Source: Roseivivax sediminis | Lineage (GTDB): Bacteria; Pseudomonadota; Alphaproteobacteria; Rhodobacterales; Rhodobacteraceae | Direction of reading: 5' to 3' | Assembly: GCF_900112685.1 (NCBI RefSeq) | Contig: NZ_FOMS01000022.1 | Location: forward strand, 1 to 40,471 | Length of the DNA: 40,471 nucleotides | Part shown: piece after piece, positions 8,132-16,816 of the stretch | Numbering within the stretch: the stretch's first letter is position 1 | How the letters are laid out: the number at the start of each line of letters is the position of its first letter | Made by a program: the position numbers and the translations under genes | The notes under the pieces: generated by a model | Databases searched by the model: none | Told to the model about the DNA's origin: nothing | The model's input: only the letters and a program-made list of their open reading frames with translations

Positions 8132-10815
8132 CCACGCTCAACGCGCTCGTTGCTGTGTGCCTGTCCTATGTCTTCTTCCTGTTCGTCGTGGCCTTCGTCG
8201 CCGAACGCCGGGCCGCGGCCGGCCGGATCCGCTGGCTGCGCTCGCCCATCGTCTACACGCTGTCGCTGTCGATCTACTGCACCGCCTGGACCTTTTATGG
8301 CGCCGTCGGCTCGGCGGTGCGAAACGGGTTGGAATACGTCGCCATCTATGTCGGACCGAGCCTCGTCATGCTCGGCTGGTTCTGGGTGGTGCGCAAGCTC
8401 GTTCGCATCGGCCGCTCGCAACGCGTCACCTCCATCGCCGATCTCGTCTCGGCCCGCTACGGCAAGTCCAACACGCTCGCCGTCTTCGTCACCATCCTCG
8501 CGGTCGCCGGCGTTACCCCCTACATCGCGCTCCAGCTGCAATCGGTGACGCTCAGCTTCGAAGTCTTCGGCGCCGACCTGGCGGGCGGACGGTTCGACCG
8601 GCCCCACACCGCGACGGCCCTATGGGTGGCGGTGGGCCTCGCGCTTTTCACGGTGATCTTCGGCACCCGCAACCTCGACGCCAACGAACGCCATCACGGC
8701 GTGGTCATGGCCATCGCGGTGGAGGCGGTGGTCAAACTGGTCGCGCTCCTGTCGGTCGGCGTCTTCGTCGTATGGGGGCTCTCGGGCGGCGTGACGGAGA
8801 CGCTGGCGCGCATCGACGCTTCCGAGCTCGGCACCTGGAACGTGGCCGGCGGGCGCTGGGCCGGCATCACCTTCCTGTCTGCGGCGGCGTTCCTGTGCCT
8901 GCCGCGGATCTTCCAGGTGCTGGTGGTGGAGGCGGCGGACGAATCGCACCTGCGCACCGCCAGCTGGGCGTTTCCGGCCTATCTCATGCTCATGTCGCTC
9001 TTCGTTGTTCCCATCGCTGTGGTCGGGCTCGACCTTCTTCCAGCGGGGTCCAACCCGGACCTCTTCGTGCTGACCGTGCCCCTCAGCCAGGGGCAGGAGG
9101 GGCTGGCGGTCCTGTCCTTCCTCGGCGGCTTCTCTTCGGCCACGTCGATGGTGATCGTGGCCGCCATCGCCCTGTCGACCATGGTGTCCAACCACATCGT
9201 AATGCCGATCTGGCTGCGCCTGACCGGTGGGGGGGCGAGCGTGTCGGGCGACGTGCGCCACATCGTCCTGACCGCGCGGCGGCTGTCGATCGCCGGCGTC
9301 GTGATGCTGGGCTATCTCTACTACGCCTTCTCGGGCGGCGGCGCCGCGCTCGCCACGATCGGGCTCGTCGCCTTCGCCGGCATGGCGCAGGTGCTGCCGG
9401 CGATGCTTGGCGGTATATTCTGGCGCGGTGCGACCCGCACCGGCGCCCTTGCCGGCCTCTCGGTCGGCTTCGCGCTCTGGCTCTACACGCTCTTTCTGCC
9501 GTCGCTCGGCCCCGGCGTCCTTCCTGTCGCGATGCTGGACGAAGGACCGCTCGGCCTGGCATTTCTGCGCCCCCAGGCGCTTTTCGGGATCGACGGACTC
9601 GACCCGCTCCTGCATGCGATCTTCTGGTCGATGTCGCTCAATGCCGGGGCCTTCTTCGTCGGCTCGGTGCTGAGCTTTCCGACCCCGCTCGAACGGCTGC
9701 AGGGGGCACAGTTCGTCAACGTTTTCCAGCATTCGCCCGGCCCGCGCAGTTGGGCGGGCCGAGTCGCGCAGACCGAGGACCTGATGGTCATGGCGCAGCG
9801 CATCCTCGGCGCGACCGAGGCAATGGCGCTGTTTCGCCGCGAGGCGCGCGCCCAGGGCGCCCGTGGCGATCTGCCCGAGCCGACGCCGCAATTCCTCGAA
9901 CGGCTGGAGCGGGAGCTGGCCGGTTCGGTGGGCGCGGCCACGGCGCACGCGATGATCGGCCAGATCGTCGGCGGTATGTCCGTGTCGGTGGAGGACCTGA
10001 TGGCCGTCGCCGACGAAAGCGCCCAACTCATGGAATACTCCGCCCGGCTCGAGGCGCAGTCGACCGAGCTTTCGCGCACCGCGCGGCAGTTGCGCGACGC
10101 CAATCTCAAGCTCACCCGCCTGTCTGTGCAGAAGGACGCCTTTCTCAGCCAGATCAGCCATGAGCTGCGCACGCCGATGACCTCAATCCGCGCCTTCTCG
10201 GAGATCCTGCGCGACAGCGGCCGGTTGGACGCCGGGGAACGGATGCGTTTCGCGTCCATCATCCATGACGAGGCGGTGCGGCTGACCCGGCTCCTGGACG
10301 ATCTGCTCGACCTCAGTGTGCTGGAGAACGGCAAGGTCAGCCTCGATATCCGCGCGGCCAGACTGTCGGAGGTGATCGACCGCGCCGTGGCCGCCGCCGA
10401 TGCCGGGGCTGAGGACGGCGCGCTGACGATCCGCCGTGACCGCAGCGACGAGGATGTGACCATCGTCACCGACCTCGACCGGCTGGCCCAAGTCTTCATC
10501 AACCTCGTGTCGAATGCGCGGAAATACTGTGAGGCCTCCGCGCCGGCACTGACCATCCGGGTGCTCACGGAGTCTGACCGTGTGCTCGTCGACTTCATCG
10601 ACAACGGGGAGGGCATCGGCCCCGAGGCGCGCGACACGATCTTCGAGAAATTCAGCCGCGTGGCCGAGCAAAAGGCGGGCGGCGCGGGGCTGGGGCTCGC
10701 CATCTGCCGGCAGATCATGGCGCGGCTCGGCGGAGACATTTCCTACCTGCCGGGGCAGGGCGGGGCCGCCTTCCGGGTCGAGATCGCCGAGGCCAGCGCA
10801 ATGGCCGCGCAATGA
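8128..10815 (+). CDS. Histidine kinase with sodium:solute-symporter sensor domain (CbrA/CrbS-like)
   Basis: This 895-residue membrane protein fuses a transporter-like sensor to a kinase. Residues ~1-520 form an SSS/SLC5-type 12-13-helix domain ('YCTAWTFYGAVGSAVRNGLE', 'SVTLSFEVFG', 'GGFSSATSMVIVAAIALSTM'). Residues ~550-645 look like a STAC linker ('LERLERELAGSVGAATAHAM'). A short coiled segment follows, then HisKA with H678 in 'SQISHELRTPMTS', and an ATPase domain with 'NLVSNARKY', 'DNGEGIGPEARD' and 'GGAGLGLAI'. No PAS domain is visible. The start codon is TTG at 8128, overlapping the upstream stop, with GGAGGAG before it. Relatives sense or transport nutrients such as histidine, proline or acetate and control carbon use. 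The position next to acs and ScfR points to acetate or other short-chain acids (inference). Confidence 0.92.
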   Translation: MTTLNALVAVCLSYVFFLFVVAFVAERRAAAGRIRWLRSPIVYTLSLSIYCTAWTFYGAVGSAVRNGLEYVAIYVGPSLVMLGWFWVVRKLVRIGRSQRVTSIADLVSARYGKSNTLAVFVTILAVAGVTPYIALQLQSVTLSFEVFGADLAGGRFDRPHTATALWVAVGLALFTVIFGTRNLDANERHHGVVMAIAVEAVVKLVALLSVGVFVVWGLSGGVTETLARIDASELGTWNVAGGRWAGITFLSAAAFLCLPRIFQVLVVEAADESHLRTASWAFPAYLMLMSLFVVPIAVVGLDLLPAGSNPDLFVLTVPLSQGQEGLAVLSFLGGFSSATSMVIVAAIALSTMVSNHIVMPIWLRLTGGGASVSGDVRHIVLTARRLSIAGVVMLGYLYYAFSGGGAALATIGLVAFAGMAQVLPAMLGGIFWRGATRTGALAGLSVGFALWLYTLFLPSLGPGVLPVAMLDEGPLGLAFLRPQALFGIDGLDPLLHAIFWSMSLNAGAFFVGSVLSFPTPLERLQGAQFVNVFQHSPGPRSWAGRVAQTEDLMVMAQRILGATEAMALFRREARAQGARGDLPEPTPQFLERLERELAGSVGAATAHAMIGQIVGGMSVSVEDLMAVADESAQLMEYSARLEAQSTELSRTARQLRDANLKLTRLSVQKDAFLSQISHELRTPMTSIRAFSEILRDSGRLDAGERMRFASIIHDEAVRLTRLLDDLLDLSVLENGKVSLDIRAARLSEVIDRAVAAADAGAEDGALTIRRDRSDEDVTIVTDLDRLAQVFINLVSNARKYCEASAPALTIRVLTESDRVLVDFIDNGEGIGPEARDTIFEKFSRVAEQKAGGAGLGLAICRQIMARLGGDISYLPGQGGAAFRVEIAEASAMAAQ

Positions 10816-10886
10816 CCGCGTCGCAAGTGATTGGTAACCTTATCGGGGCATAACCGGGGCGAGCAGGACCCACGGATCTATTTGGC

Positions 10887-12029
10887 ATGACCGACAGCGC
10901 TGCACAGAAGGTGCTCAGCCGCAAGGCGCAAGCCGCGCGCCGCGCGATCGAGGCGCAGGGCATGTCGGTGGAGAAGGCTCTGCGCCGCGCGCTTGCCCGC
11001 ACGGCCGAAGAATCTTGGAATCTCGCGCTGATCGCGCGCAACGCCCGCCTCTCTGCCGCCGATCAGGACGACACTACCGCGCGGCTTCAGGAAGGGGACC
11101 TGATCCTCCTGCTCGACGGGTCGGAGGGCGCGCTGGGCTTCGCCACCCTCGATCGCCAGGCCGTGACCGCGCTGGTTGAGGTGCAGACCCTCGGCATCGT
11201 CACGGACATGCCGCTCGACGATCGCCGCCTCACCCCCACCGACGCCGCCATCGCGGCGCCGCTGGTCGAAGGGGCTCTGGGCCGGCTTACGGGCTACCTC
11301 GCGCAGGACCCGGTCGGCGCGCAGGTCGACGGTTTCCGCTTCGGCGCGATGGTCGAGAACGCGCGCATCGCCGCGAACCTCCTCGCCGCGCCGCGCTACC
11401 GTGTGCTGGAGGCCGACATCGACCTCGGCGGCGGCCTGCGCCAGGGGCGGATCGTGCTGGCGCTGCCGGACCGCAAGGTCATCCCCACCGCACCGGAGGG
11501 GGAAGAAGACGCGCCGCCGCGCCATGCCGACCTGATGATGACGTTGCCCGCTCAGATCGATGCCGTGCTCTGCCGCCTGCGTCTTCCCTTCGCCGAGGCG
11601 CAGAAGCTCGAACCCGGCGCGCTGCTGCCGTTGCCGGCGGGCGTGCTCGACCATGCGGAACTCGTGGCGGGCAACGGGCACCGCGTGACCGGCGGACGCC
11701 TCGGCCAGGTGAACGGGCAGCGGGCGATCCGCGTGACCGAGGCCACCGGCGCGCGGCCCGCCGGCACCGATCCCGCCCCGTTTCAGGCCGGCGGGGCGAT
11801 GGACGAGGACGAGGGCCACATGACCGAAGCGCCGGAAGTCGATGCCGAGGCTGCGCCGTTTTCGCTCGAACTGCCGTCCGAGACCGGCGTCGAGGAAGAC
11901 GACTTGCCCGAGCTGCCACCGCTCGATTTCGACATGGCGGAGATCGGCGGCGCAGAAGACGACGATGACGATTTCCCGTCTTTCGCATCCGCGATGGACG
12001 GGCTCGACCTGCCGGACGGAACGGACTAG
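10887..12029 (+). CDS. FliM/FliN-like motor switch protein (SpoA domain), solitary
   Basis: This 380-residue protein has an N-terminal half resembling the FliM middle region ('EGALGFATLDRQAVTALVEV', then 'DRRLTPTDAAIAAPLVEGAL'). Next comes a SpoA (FliN-type) surface-presentation domain around residues 220-285 ('DAVLCRLRLPFAEAQKLEPG', 'GRLGQVNGQRAIRVTE'). The C-terminal ~85 residues are strongly acidic and probably disordered (a D-D-D-D-D-F run). FliM and FliN form the C-ring that switches flagellar rotation. No other flagellar gene is in the window, so this is a stand-alone paralogue of the kind seen in Rhodobacteraceae. It ends 3-4 bases into the convergent gene. Function beyond the fold is not assigned. 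Confidence 0.75.
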   Translation: MTDSAAQKVLSRKAQAARRAIEAQGMSVEKALRRALARTAEESWNLALIARNARLSAADQDDTTARLQEGDLILLLDGSEGALGFATLDRQAVTALVEVQTLGIVTDMPLDDRRLTPTDAAIAAPLVEGALGRLTGYLAQDPVGAQVDGFRFGAMVENARIAANLLAAPRYRVLEADIDLGGGLRQGRIVLALPDRKVIPTAPEGEEDAPPRHADLMMTLPAQIDAVLCRLRLPFAEAQKLEPGALLPLPAGVLDHAELVAGNGHRVTGGRLGQVNGQRAIRVTEATGARPAGTDPAPFQAGGAMDEDEGHMTEAPEVDAEAAPFSLELPSETGVEEDDLPELPPLDFDMAEIGGAEDDDDDFPSFASAMDGLDLPDGTD

Positions 12030-12451
12030 CCGCGGTGCAGCGCCTCGAGCGTCGGGCGCAGGCCCTGCAGATCGTATCCGGCTTCTGCCGCGGTAGCGAG
12101 GATCGTGTCCGGGTCCTGCTGCGGCGCCTGAGACAGGGCCCAGATCACCGTGCAGCGGGTGCCCGAGGCGCAATAGGCCAGCACCGGACCGTCGCTTGCC
12201 TCTACCAGCGCGGCCTGCCGCGCGACATTCTCGGGCGTCATGGTCTGGTGCGTCAGCGGATGCACCTCGAAGGCGAGTCCGGCCGCCTCTGCCGCGGCGC
12301 CGATCGCCGCGGCCTGGTGCGACGGCGGCACCTCCGCGTCGGGGCGGTTGCAGATGACCGCGGAATACCCGGCTTCCTTCAACGCGGCGACATCCTCGGC
12401 CGAGATCTGCGGCGAGACGTGATAGCGGGCGGTTACCTGACGGATATCCAT
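12026..12451 (-). CDS. DUF442/TIGR01244-type phosphatase or sulfurtransferase
   Basis: This 141-residue cytosolic protein belongs to the small family with a protein-tyrosine-phosphatase-like fold, often found fused to metallo-beta-lactamase-like sulfide enzymes (BLH). The catalytic loop is 'YCASGTRC', with C94 and R99. 'YSAVICNRPDAEVPPSHQ' is the typical first strand-turn of the family. The length (110-145) is normal. It overlaps the stop of the convergent FliM-like gene by 4 bases. It is a single-domain version. Known relatives act in sulfide or sulfur handling, or as phosphatases; which applies here cannot be decided. Confidence 0.8.
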   Translation of the reverse strand: MDIRQVTARYHVSPQISAEDVAALKEAGYSAVICNRPDAEVPPSHQAAAIGAAAEAAGLAFEVHPLTHQTMTPENVARQAALVEASDGPVLAYCASGTRCTVIWALSQAPQQDPDTILATAAEAGYDLQGLRPTLEALHRG

Positions 12452-12505
12452 GGCGCATGCCTACTCCGGCGCCCGTCCGCTGTCGAGGCCCACCGAATGA
12501 GCAAT

Positions 12506-12524
12506 TGGCGGTCAAGAACCGCCA
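12506..12524. promoter_or_regulatory. Perfect inverted repeat in a divergent gap
   Basis: TGGCGGT (12506-12512) and ACCGCCA (12518-12524) form a 7-base perfect dyad with a 5-base centre. It lies 55 bases upstream of the leftward phosphatase-like gene and 137 bases upstream of the rightward small gene. It could be an operator for either; no T-run follows. Little more can be said. Confidence 0.35.
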
Positions 12525-12660
12525 TCCGCTATACCCGGCCCTTGTCTGAGGCTTTCCGAAAACGCATTTTGGGAATGCAGCACGCGCAACTCGACCGACG
12601 CGTGTCGCAATTGCTTGCCGGGCGTGCACCGCCCGGACCGCCTTGGGAGGGGCTGCGGAC

Positions 12661-12885
12661 ATGGCACAGCGAAAATTGCATCGAACCGACCTCGAAGCGC
12701 ATGTCGACGCGCTCGGCCAGGCGCTGATCGACACCGATCCGCGCACGCGCCGGGACATGCTGGCGCGGCTCGACCGCACCGTGGTCGAAGGATTGCGCCC
12801 ACGCGCCGTCCCCGATCAGTCGGAGCCGCGCTCCGACGAGAGCGAAGACCCGGTGGAGAGCCGCTTCGACAACCTGCCCGTCTGA
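12661..12885 (+). CDS. Small hydrophilic protein of unknown function
   Basis: This 74-residue charged protein starts with MAQRKLHRTDLEAHVDALGQ. A helix-forming N-terminal half contains 'DTDPRTRRDMLARLDRTVVE' and is followed by an acidic, probably disordered tail ending in 'FDNLPV'. The ATG at 12661 was preferred to an upstream TTG because GGGAGGGG (12645-12652) then serves as the ribosome site at normal spacing. No domain was recognised. The gene stands alone, with about 200 bases free of genes after it. The codon pattern matches its neighbours, which supports it being real. Confidence 0.6.
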   Translation: MAQRKLHRTDLEAHVDALGQALIDTDPRTRRDMLARLDRTVVEGLRPRAVPDQSEPRSDESEDPVESRFDNLPV

Positions 12886-13088
12886 GCAATACAGCCGGCC
12901 CGCCGTGAGACGCGCCTGCTCCGAGACGCGTCGTGCGGGCCGGGCCTGCGCCTTGCCGCCCCGGTCATGGATCGGGGGGTGCCCTTGGATCAGCCGTTCC
13001 GCGCGCGAAGGGTGGTGCGCTAATGGCTTGTCACCTGACCGGGCATCATCACACGAAGCGGGTACTCGCCGCGCTGAACGGCGGCCCG

Positions 13089-13304
13089 TCAGCCCAGGAA
13101 GATCCCCAGGATCACCATCATCAGCCCGATCACCGACAGGAACAGCGCCCCCATGTTGAGCGGCACGACGCGGCGCATGACCGCGCGCAGATCCTCGTCG
13201 GCAAGCTTGGCCCGGCGCGCGCGCTGCACGCGGATGATGCACCAGACAAGGCCGGCGAGCCCCAGCGCCGACACCAGCGTGCCGCCCCAGATCAGGATGT
13301 CCAT
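13089..13304 (-). CDS. Small two-helix membrane protein of unknown function
   Basis: This 71-residue protein has an N-terminal membrane helix (MDILIWGGTLVSALGLAGLV), a basic cytoplasmic stretch (RVQRARRAKLADEDLRAVMR) and a second helix that ends the protein (GALFLSVIGLMMVILGIFLG). The ATG at 13302-13304 has GGGAGG 6-7 bases before it. No family name is offered. It is divergent from gapR with 122 bases between the starts, so the two may share a control region. Confidence 0.7.
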   Translation of the reverse strand: MDILIWGGTLVSALGLAGLVWCIIRVQRARRAKLADEDLRAVMRRVVPLNMGALFLSVIGLMMVILGIFLG

Positions 13305-13426
13305 GCCGCGCCTCCCTCGGGCCAAAGATCGCATCGGCGGTAATCCATCGCCTCTGCGCCGGCAACCCCTTGATGGCGGCGCGCGTGCCGGGCTATCGGA
13401 GGCGCCTGAGTGGCAAGGGACATCAC

Positions 13427-13687
13427 ATGCAGGACAGTGCACCCACGGACAATTACGGCGTCGCCGCCGGAGAACTGCGCCAGTTCATCGAGCGGTTCGA
13501 ACGGCTGGAGTCCGAGAAGAAGGACATCGCCGAGCAGCAGAAAGAGGTGATGGCAGAGGCCAAGGCCCGCGGCTACGACACCAAGGTGATGCGCAAGGTG
13601 ATCGCCCTGCGCAAGCGCGAACCCGACGACATCGCCGAGGAAGAGGCGGTGCTGGAGATGTACAAGGCCGCGCTCGGCATGTCGTGA
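13427..13687 (+). CDS. gapR: GapR-family nucleoid-associated protein (DUF2312)
   Basis: This 86-residue basic/acidic helical protein matches the GapR family almost throughout, with 'AAGELRQFIERFERLESEKK', 'AEAKARGYDTKVMRKVIALR' and the end 'EEEAVLEMYKAALGM'. In Caulobacter GapR forms dimers and tetramers that clamp overtwisted DNA ahead of forks and RNA polymerase and stimulate topoisomerases. The ATG at 13427 was chosen because homology begins just after it; an upstream in-frame ATG adds 19 residues unlike the family. A strong hairpin follows the stop. The gene appears monocistronic. The C-terminal dimerisation region is intact. Confidence 0.93.
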   Translation: MQDSAPTDNYGVAAGELRQFIERFERLESEKKDIAEQQKEVMAEAKARGYDTKVMRKVIALRKREPDDIAEEEAVLEMYKAALGMS

Positions 13688-13698
13688 TCGCCCGGGCC

Positions 13699-13728
13699 GG
13701 GCGGGCGGCGGCGACGCCGCGTCCGCCC
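13699..13728 (+). terminator. Strong hairpin after gapR
   Basis: The inner stem GCGGCG/CGCCGC closes a GCGA tetraloop (13705-13720) and stacks on an outer stem GGGCGG/CCGCCC (13699-13704 and 13723-13728) with a two-base bulge. There is no T-run, as is common in high-GC alphaproteobacteria. It separates gapR from the cobalamin riboswitch transcript and probably terminates or protects the gapR message. Confidence 0.5.
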
Positions 13729-13767
13729 ATGGCTTGAACGCAAGTCGGCACTGCCGCATGCTCGCTC

Positions 13768-14680
<913 letters not shown>

Positions 14681-14703
14681 GGCGCCAGCGGGTCTGCCCG
14701 AAT

Positions 14704-14718
14704 GTTCCCAATCTGTTC
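14704..14718 (+). promoter_or_regulatory. LexA (SOS) box, GTTC-N7-GTTC
   Basis: GTTC at 14704-14707 and GTTC at 14715-14718 are separated by exactly seven bases. This is the direct-repeat SOS box known for alphaproteobacterial LexA. It lies 45-60 bases upstream of the UvrD/Rep-type helicase start, where LexA would block the promoter. No experimental proof can be drawn from sequence, but both the motif form and the target gene type fit. Confidence 0.7.
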
Positions 14719-14763
14719 ATGTCTTGTTAAAGTGCCCCCAACCAAGAAAACGCGGGGCAGGGC

Positions 14764-16800
14764 ATGGAACGCGCGAGCTATCTCGACAAGCTGAACGACA
14801 ACCAGCGCGCGGCGGTCACCTTCGGTACGGGCGAGCCGCCGGGCCCGCTGCTGGTGATCGCCGGGGCGGGGTCGGGCAAGACCAGCACGCTGGCGCACCG
14901 GGTCGCGCATCTGGTGGTGAACGGCGCGGATCCGCGGCGCATCCTGCTGATGACCTTCTCGCGCCGCGCCGCGAGCGAACTGACGCGGCGGGTGGAGCGC
15001 ATCACTGCGGCGGCGCTCGGCACCGGGATCGCGGCCGAAGCGCTGCTCTGGGCCGGCACGTTCCACGGCATCGGCGCCCGGATCCTGCGAGACAATGCCG
15101 CCGCCATCGGCCTCGACCCCGATTTCTCGATCCACGACCGGGAGGACAGCGCCGACCTGATGAACCTCTGCCGCCACGGGCTCGGCCTGTCGCAGACGGC
15201 GTCGCGCTTCCCGGCAAAGTCCACGTGCCTCGCGATCTATTCGCGCAAGATCAACTCCGAGGCGCCGCTAGGCGATGTGCTGCGCGACCATTTCCCGTGG
15301 TGCGCCCAGTGGGAAACCGAGTTGAAGCGGCTCTTCGGGGCTTACGTGGAGGCCAAGCAGGCGCAGAACGTACTCGATTACGACGACCTTCTGCTGGCCT
15401 GGGCGCAGGTGATGGCCGACCCGGGATTTGCCGCGCATGTGGGCGGCGCGTGGGATCACGTCCTGATCGACGAATACCAGGACACCAACCGGCTGCAGGC
15501 GCGCATTCTGATGGCGCTGAAACCGGACGGACGTGGGCTGACCGTGGTCGGCGACGATGCGCAGTCGATCTACGCCTTTCGCGCCGCGACCGTGCGCAAC
15601 ATCCTCGACTTTCCCGGCAGCTTCGCGCCGCCGGCGGATGTCATCACGCTGGACCGCAACTACCGCTCCACCCAGCCGATCCTGGCGGCGGCGAACGCGG
15701 TAATCGGCGCGGCGCGGGAGCGCTTCACCAAGGATCTGTGGACCGAGCGCGCCTCGGCCGAGAGGCCGCAGCTCGTCACCTACGCGACCGAGGCCGACCA
15801 GGCGCGCCACGTCGTCGACCGGGTGCTGGAGGACCGCGAGACCGGTACGACTCTGAAAGAGCAGGCGGTGCTGTTCCGCACGTCGAGTCATTCGGCACAG
15901 CTCGAGGCGGAGCTCACGCGCCGGAACGTGCCCTACGTGAAGTTCGGGGGGCTGAAATTCCTCGACAGCGCCCATGTGAAGGACCTGCTGGCGATGCTGC
16001 GGCTCGGGCGCAATCCGCGCGACCGCGTGGCGGGCTTCCGGGTGCTGCAACTCATCCCCGGGGTGGGGCCGAAGGCGGCGGGGCACGTCCTCGATGCGCT
16101 CGACCTCGCGCCGGACCCGCGCGCGGCGTTGCGCGACGTGGCCCCGCCGCCGCGGTCCGGGTCCGACTGGCCGGCCTTCGTGGCGGCGATGACAACGGAT
16201 GCCCCCTGGCCCGCCGCGCTGGACAAGGCGCGCGACTGGTACGACCCGCATCTGGCACGCCTCCACGAGGATTCGGAGGCGCGGCGCGGCGATCTCGACC
16301 AGCTGGCGCAGATCGCCGGGGGGTACGCGTCGGCCGAAAAATTCCTGACCGATCTCACGCTCGATCCGCCGGATGCCACGAGCGACCAGGCGGGCGTGCC
16401 GCTGAAGGACGAGGATTACCTGATCCTGTCGACGATCCATTCCGCGAAAGGGCAGGAATGGCGGTCGGTTCATGTGCTGAACTGCGTTGACGGATGTCTG
16501 CCCTCGGATCTCGGCACCGGCACGACTGACGAGGTGGAGGAGGAGCGTCGGCTCCTTTACGTGGCGATGACGCGGGCGAAGGACCGCCTGTCGCTCGGCG
16601 TGCCGCAGCGGTTCTATGTCACCCACCAGTCGCGCAACGGCGACCGGCACATCTACTCGCTGCGCACGCGGTTCATCCCTGCGGGCATCCTCGACCGCTT
16701 CGAGGTCACCCATTGGTCGCCGGCACGTGTGGGGGAGGTGCCGCGCCCCGCGCCGGCGCCGATCGACATCGCCGCGCAGATGCGGGACATGTGGGCATAG
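14764..16800 (+). CDS. UvrD/Rep-family ATP-dependent DNA helicase
   Basis: This 678-residue superfamily 1A helicase translocates 3' to 5' on single-stranded DNA. Motifs, in order, are the Q-motif 'LNDNQRAAV' (10-18), Walker A 'GAGSGKTSTL' (34-43), Ia 'LLMTFSRRAASEL', Walker B 'DEYQDTN' (236-242), III 'VVGDDAQSIYAFRAA', IV 'LDRNYRST', V 'LSTIHSAKGQEW' and VI 'EERRLLYVAMTRAKDRL'. The length is close to Rep/PcrA (about 670-720). An SOS box lies directly upstream. It is not the main UvrD by any mark I can see, and may be an accessory repair helicase. The ATG at 14764 follows GGGGCAGGG. Confidence 0.92.
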   Translation: MERASYLDKLNDNQRAAVTFGTGEPPGPLLVIAGAGSGKTSTLAHRVAHLVVNGADPRRILLMTFSRRAASELTRRVERITAAALGTGIAAEALLWAGTFHGIGARILRDNAAAIGLDPDFSIHDREDSADLMNLCRHGLGLSQTASRFPAKSTCLAIYSRKINSEAPLGDVLRDHFPWCAQWETELKRLFGAYVEAKQAQNVLDYDDLLLAWAQVMADPGFAAHVGGAWDHVLIDEYQDTNRLQARILMALKPDGRGLTVVGDDAQSIYAFRAATVRNILDFPGSFAPPADVITLDRNYRSTQPILAAANAVIGAARERFTKDLWTERASAERPQLVTYATEADQARHVVDRVLEDRETGTTLKEQAVLFRTSSHSAQLEAELTRRNVPYVKFGGLKFLDSAHVKDLLAMLRLGRNPRDRVAGFRVLQLIPGVGPKAAGHVLDALDLAPDPRAALRDVAPPPRSGSDWPAFVAAMTTDAPWPAALDKARDWYDPHLARLHEDSEARRGDLDQLAQIAGGYASAEKFLTDLTLDPPDATSDQAGVPLKDEDYLILSTIHSAKGQEWRSVHVLNCVDGCLPSDLGTGTTDEVEEERRLLYVAMTRAKDRLSLGVPQRFYVTHQSRNGDRHIYSLRTRFIPAGILDRFEVTHWSPARVGEVPRPAPAPIDIAAQMRDMWA

Positions 16801-16816
16801 TCGGAGCAGCGCGGGC

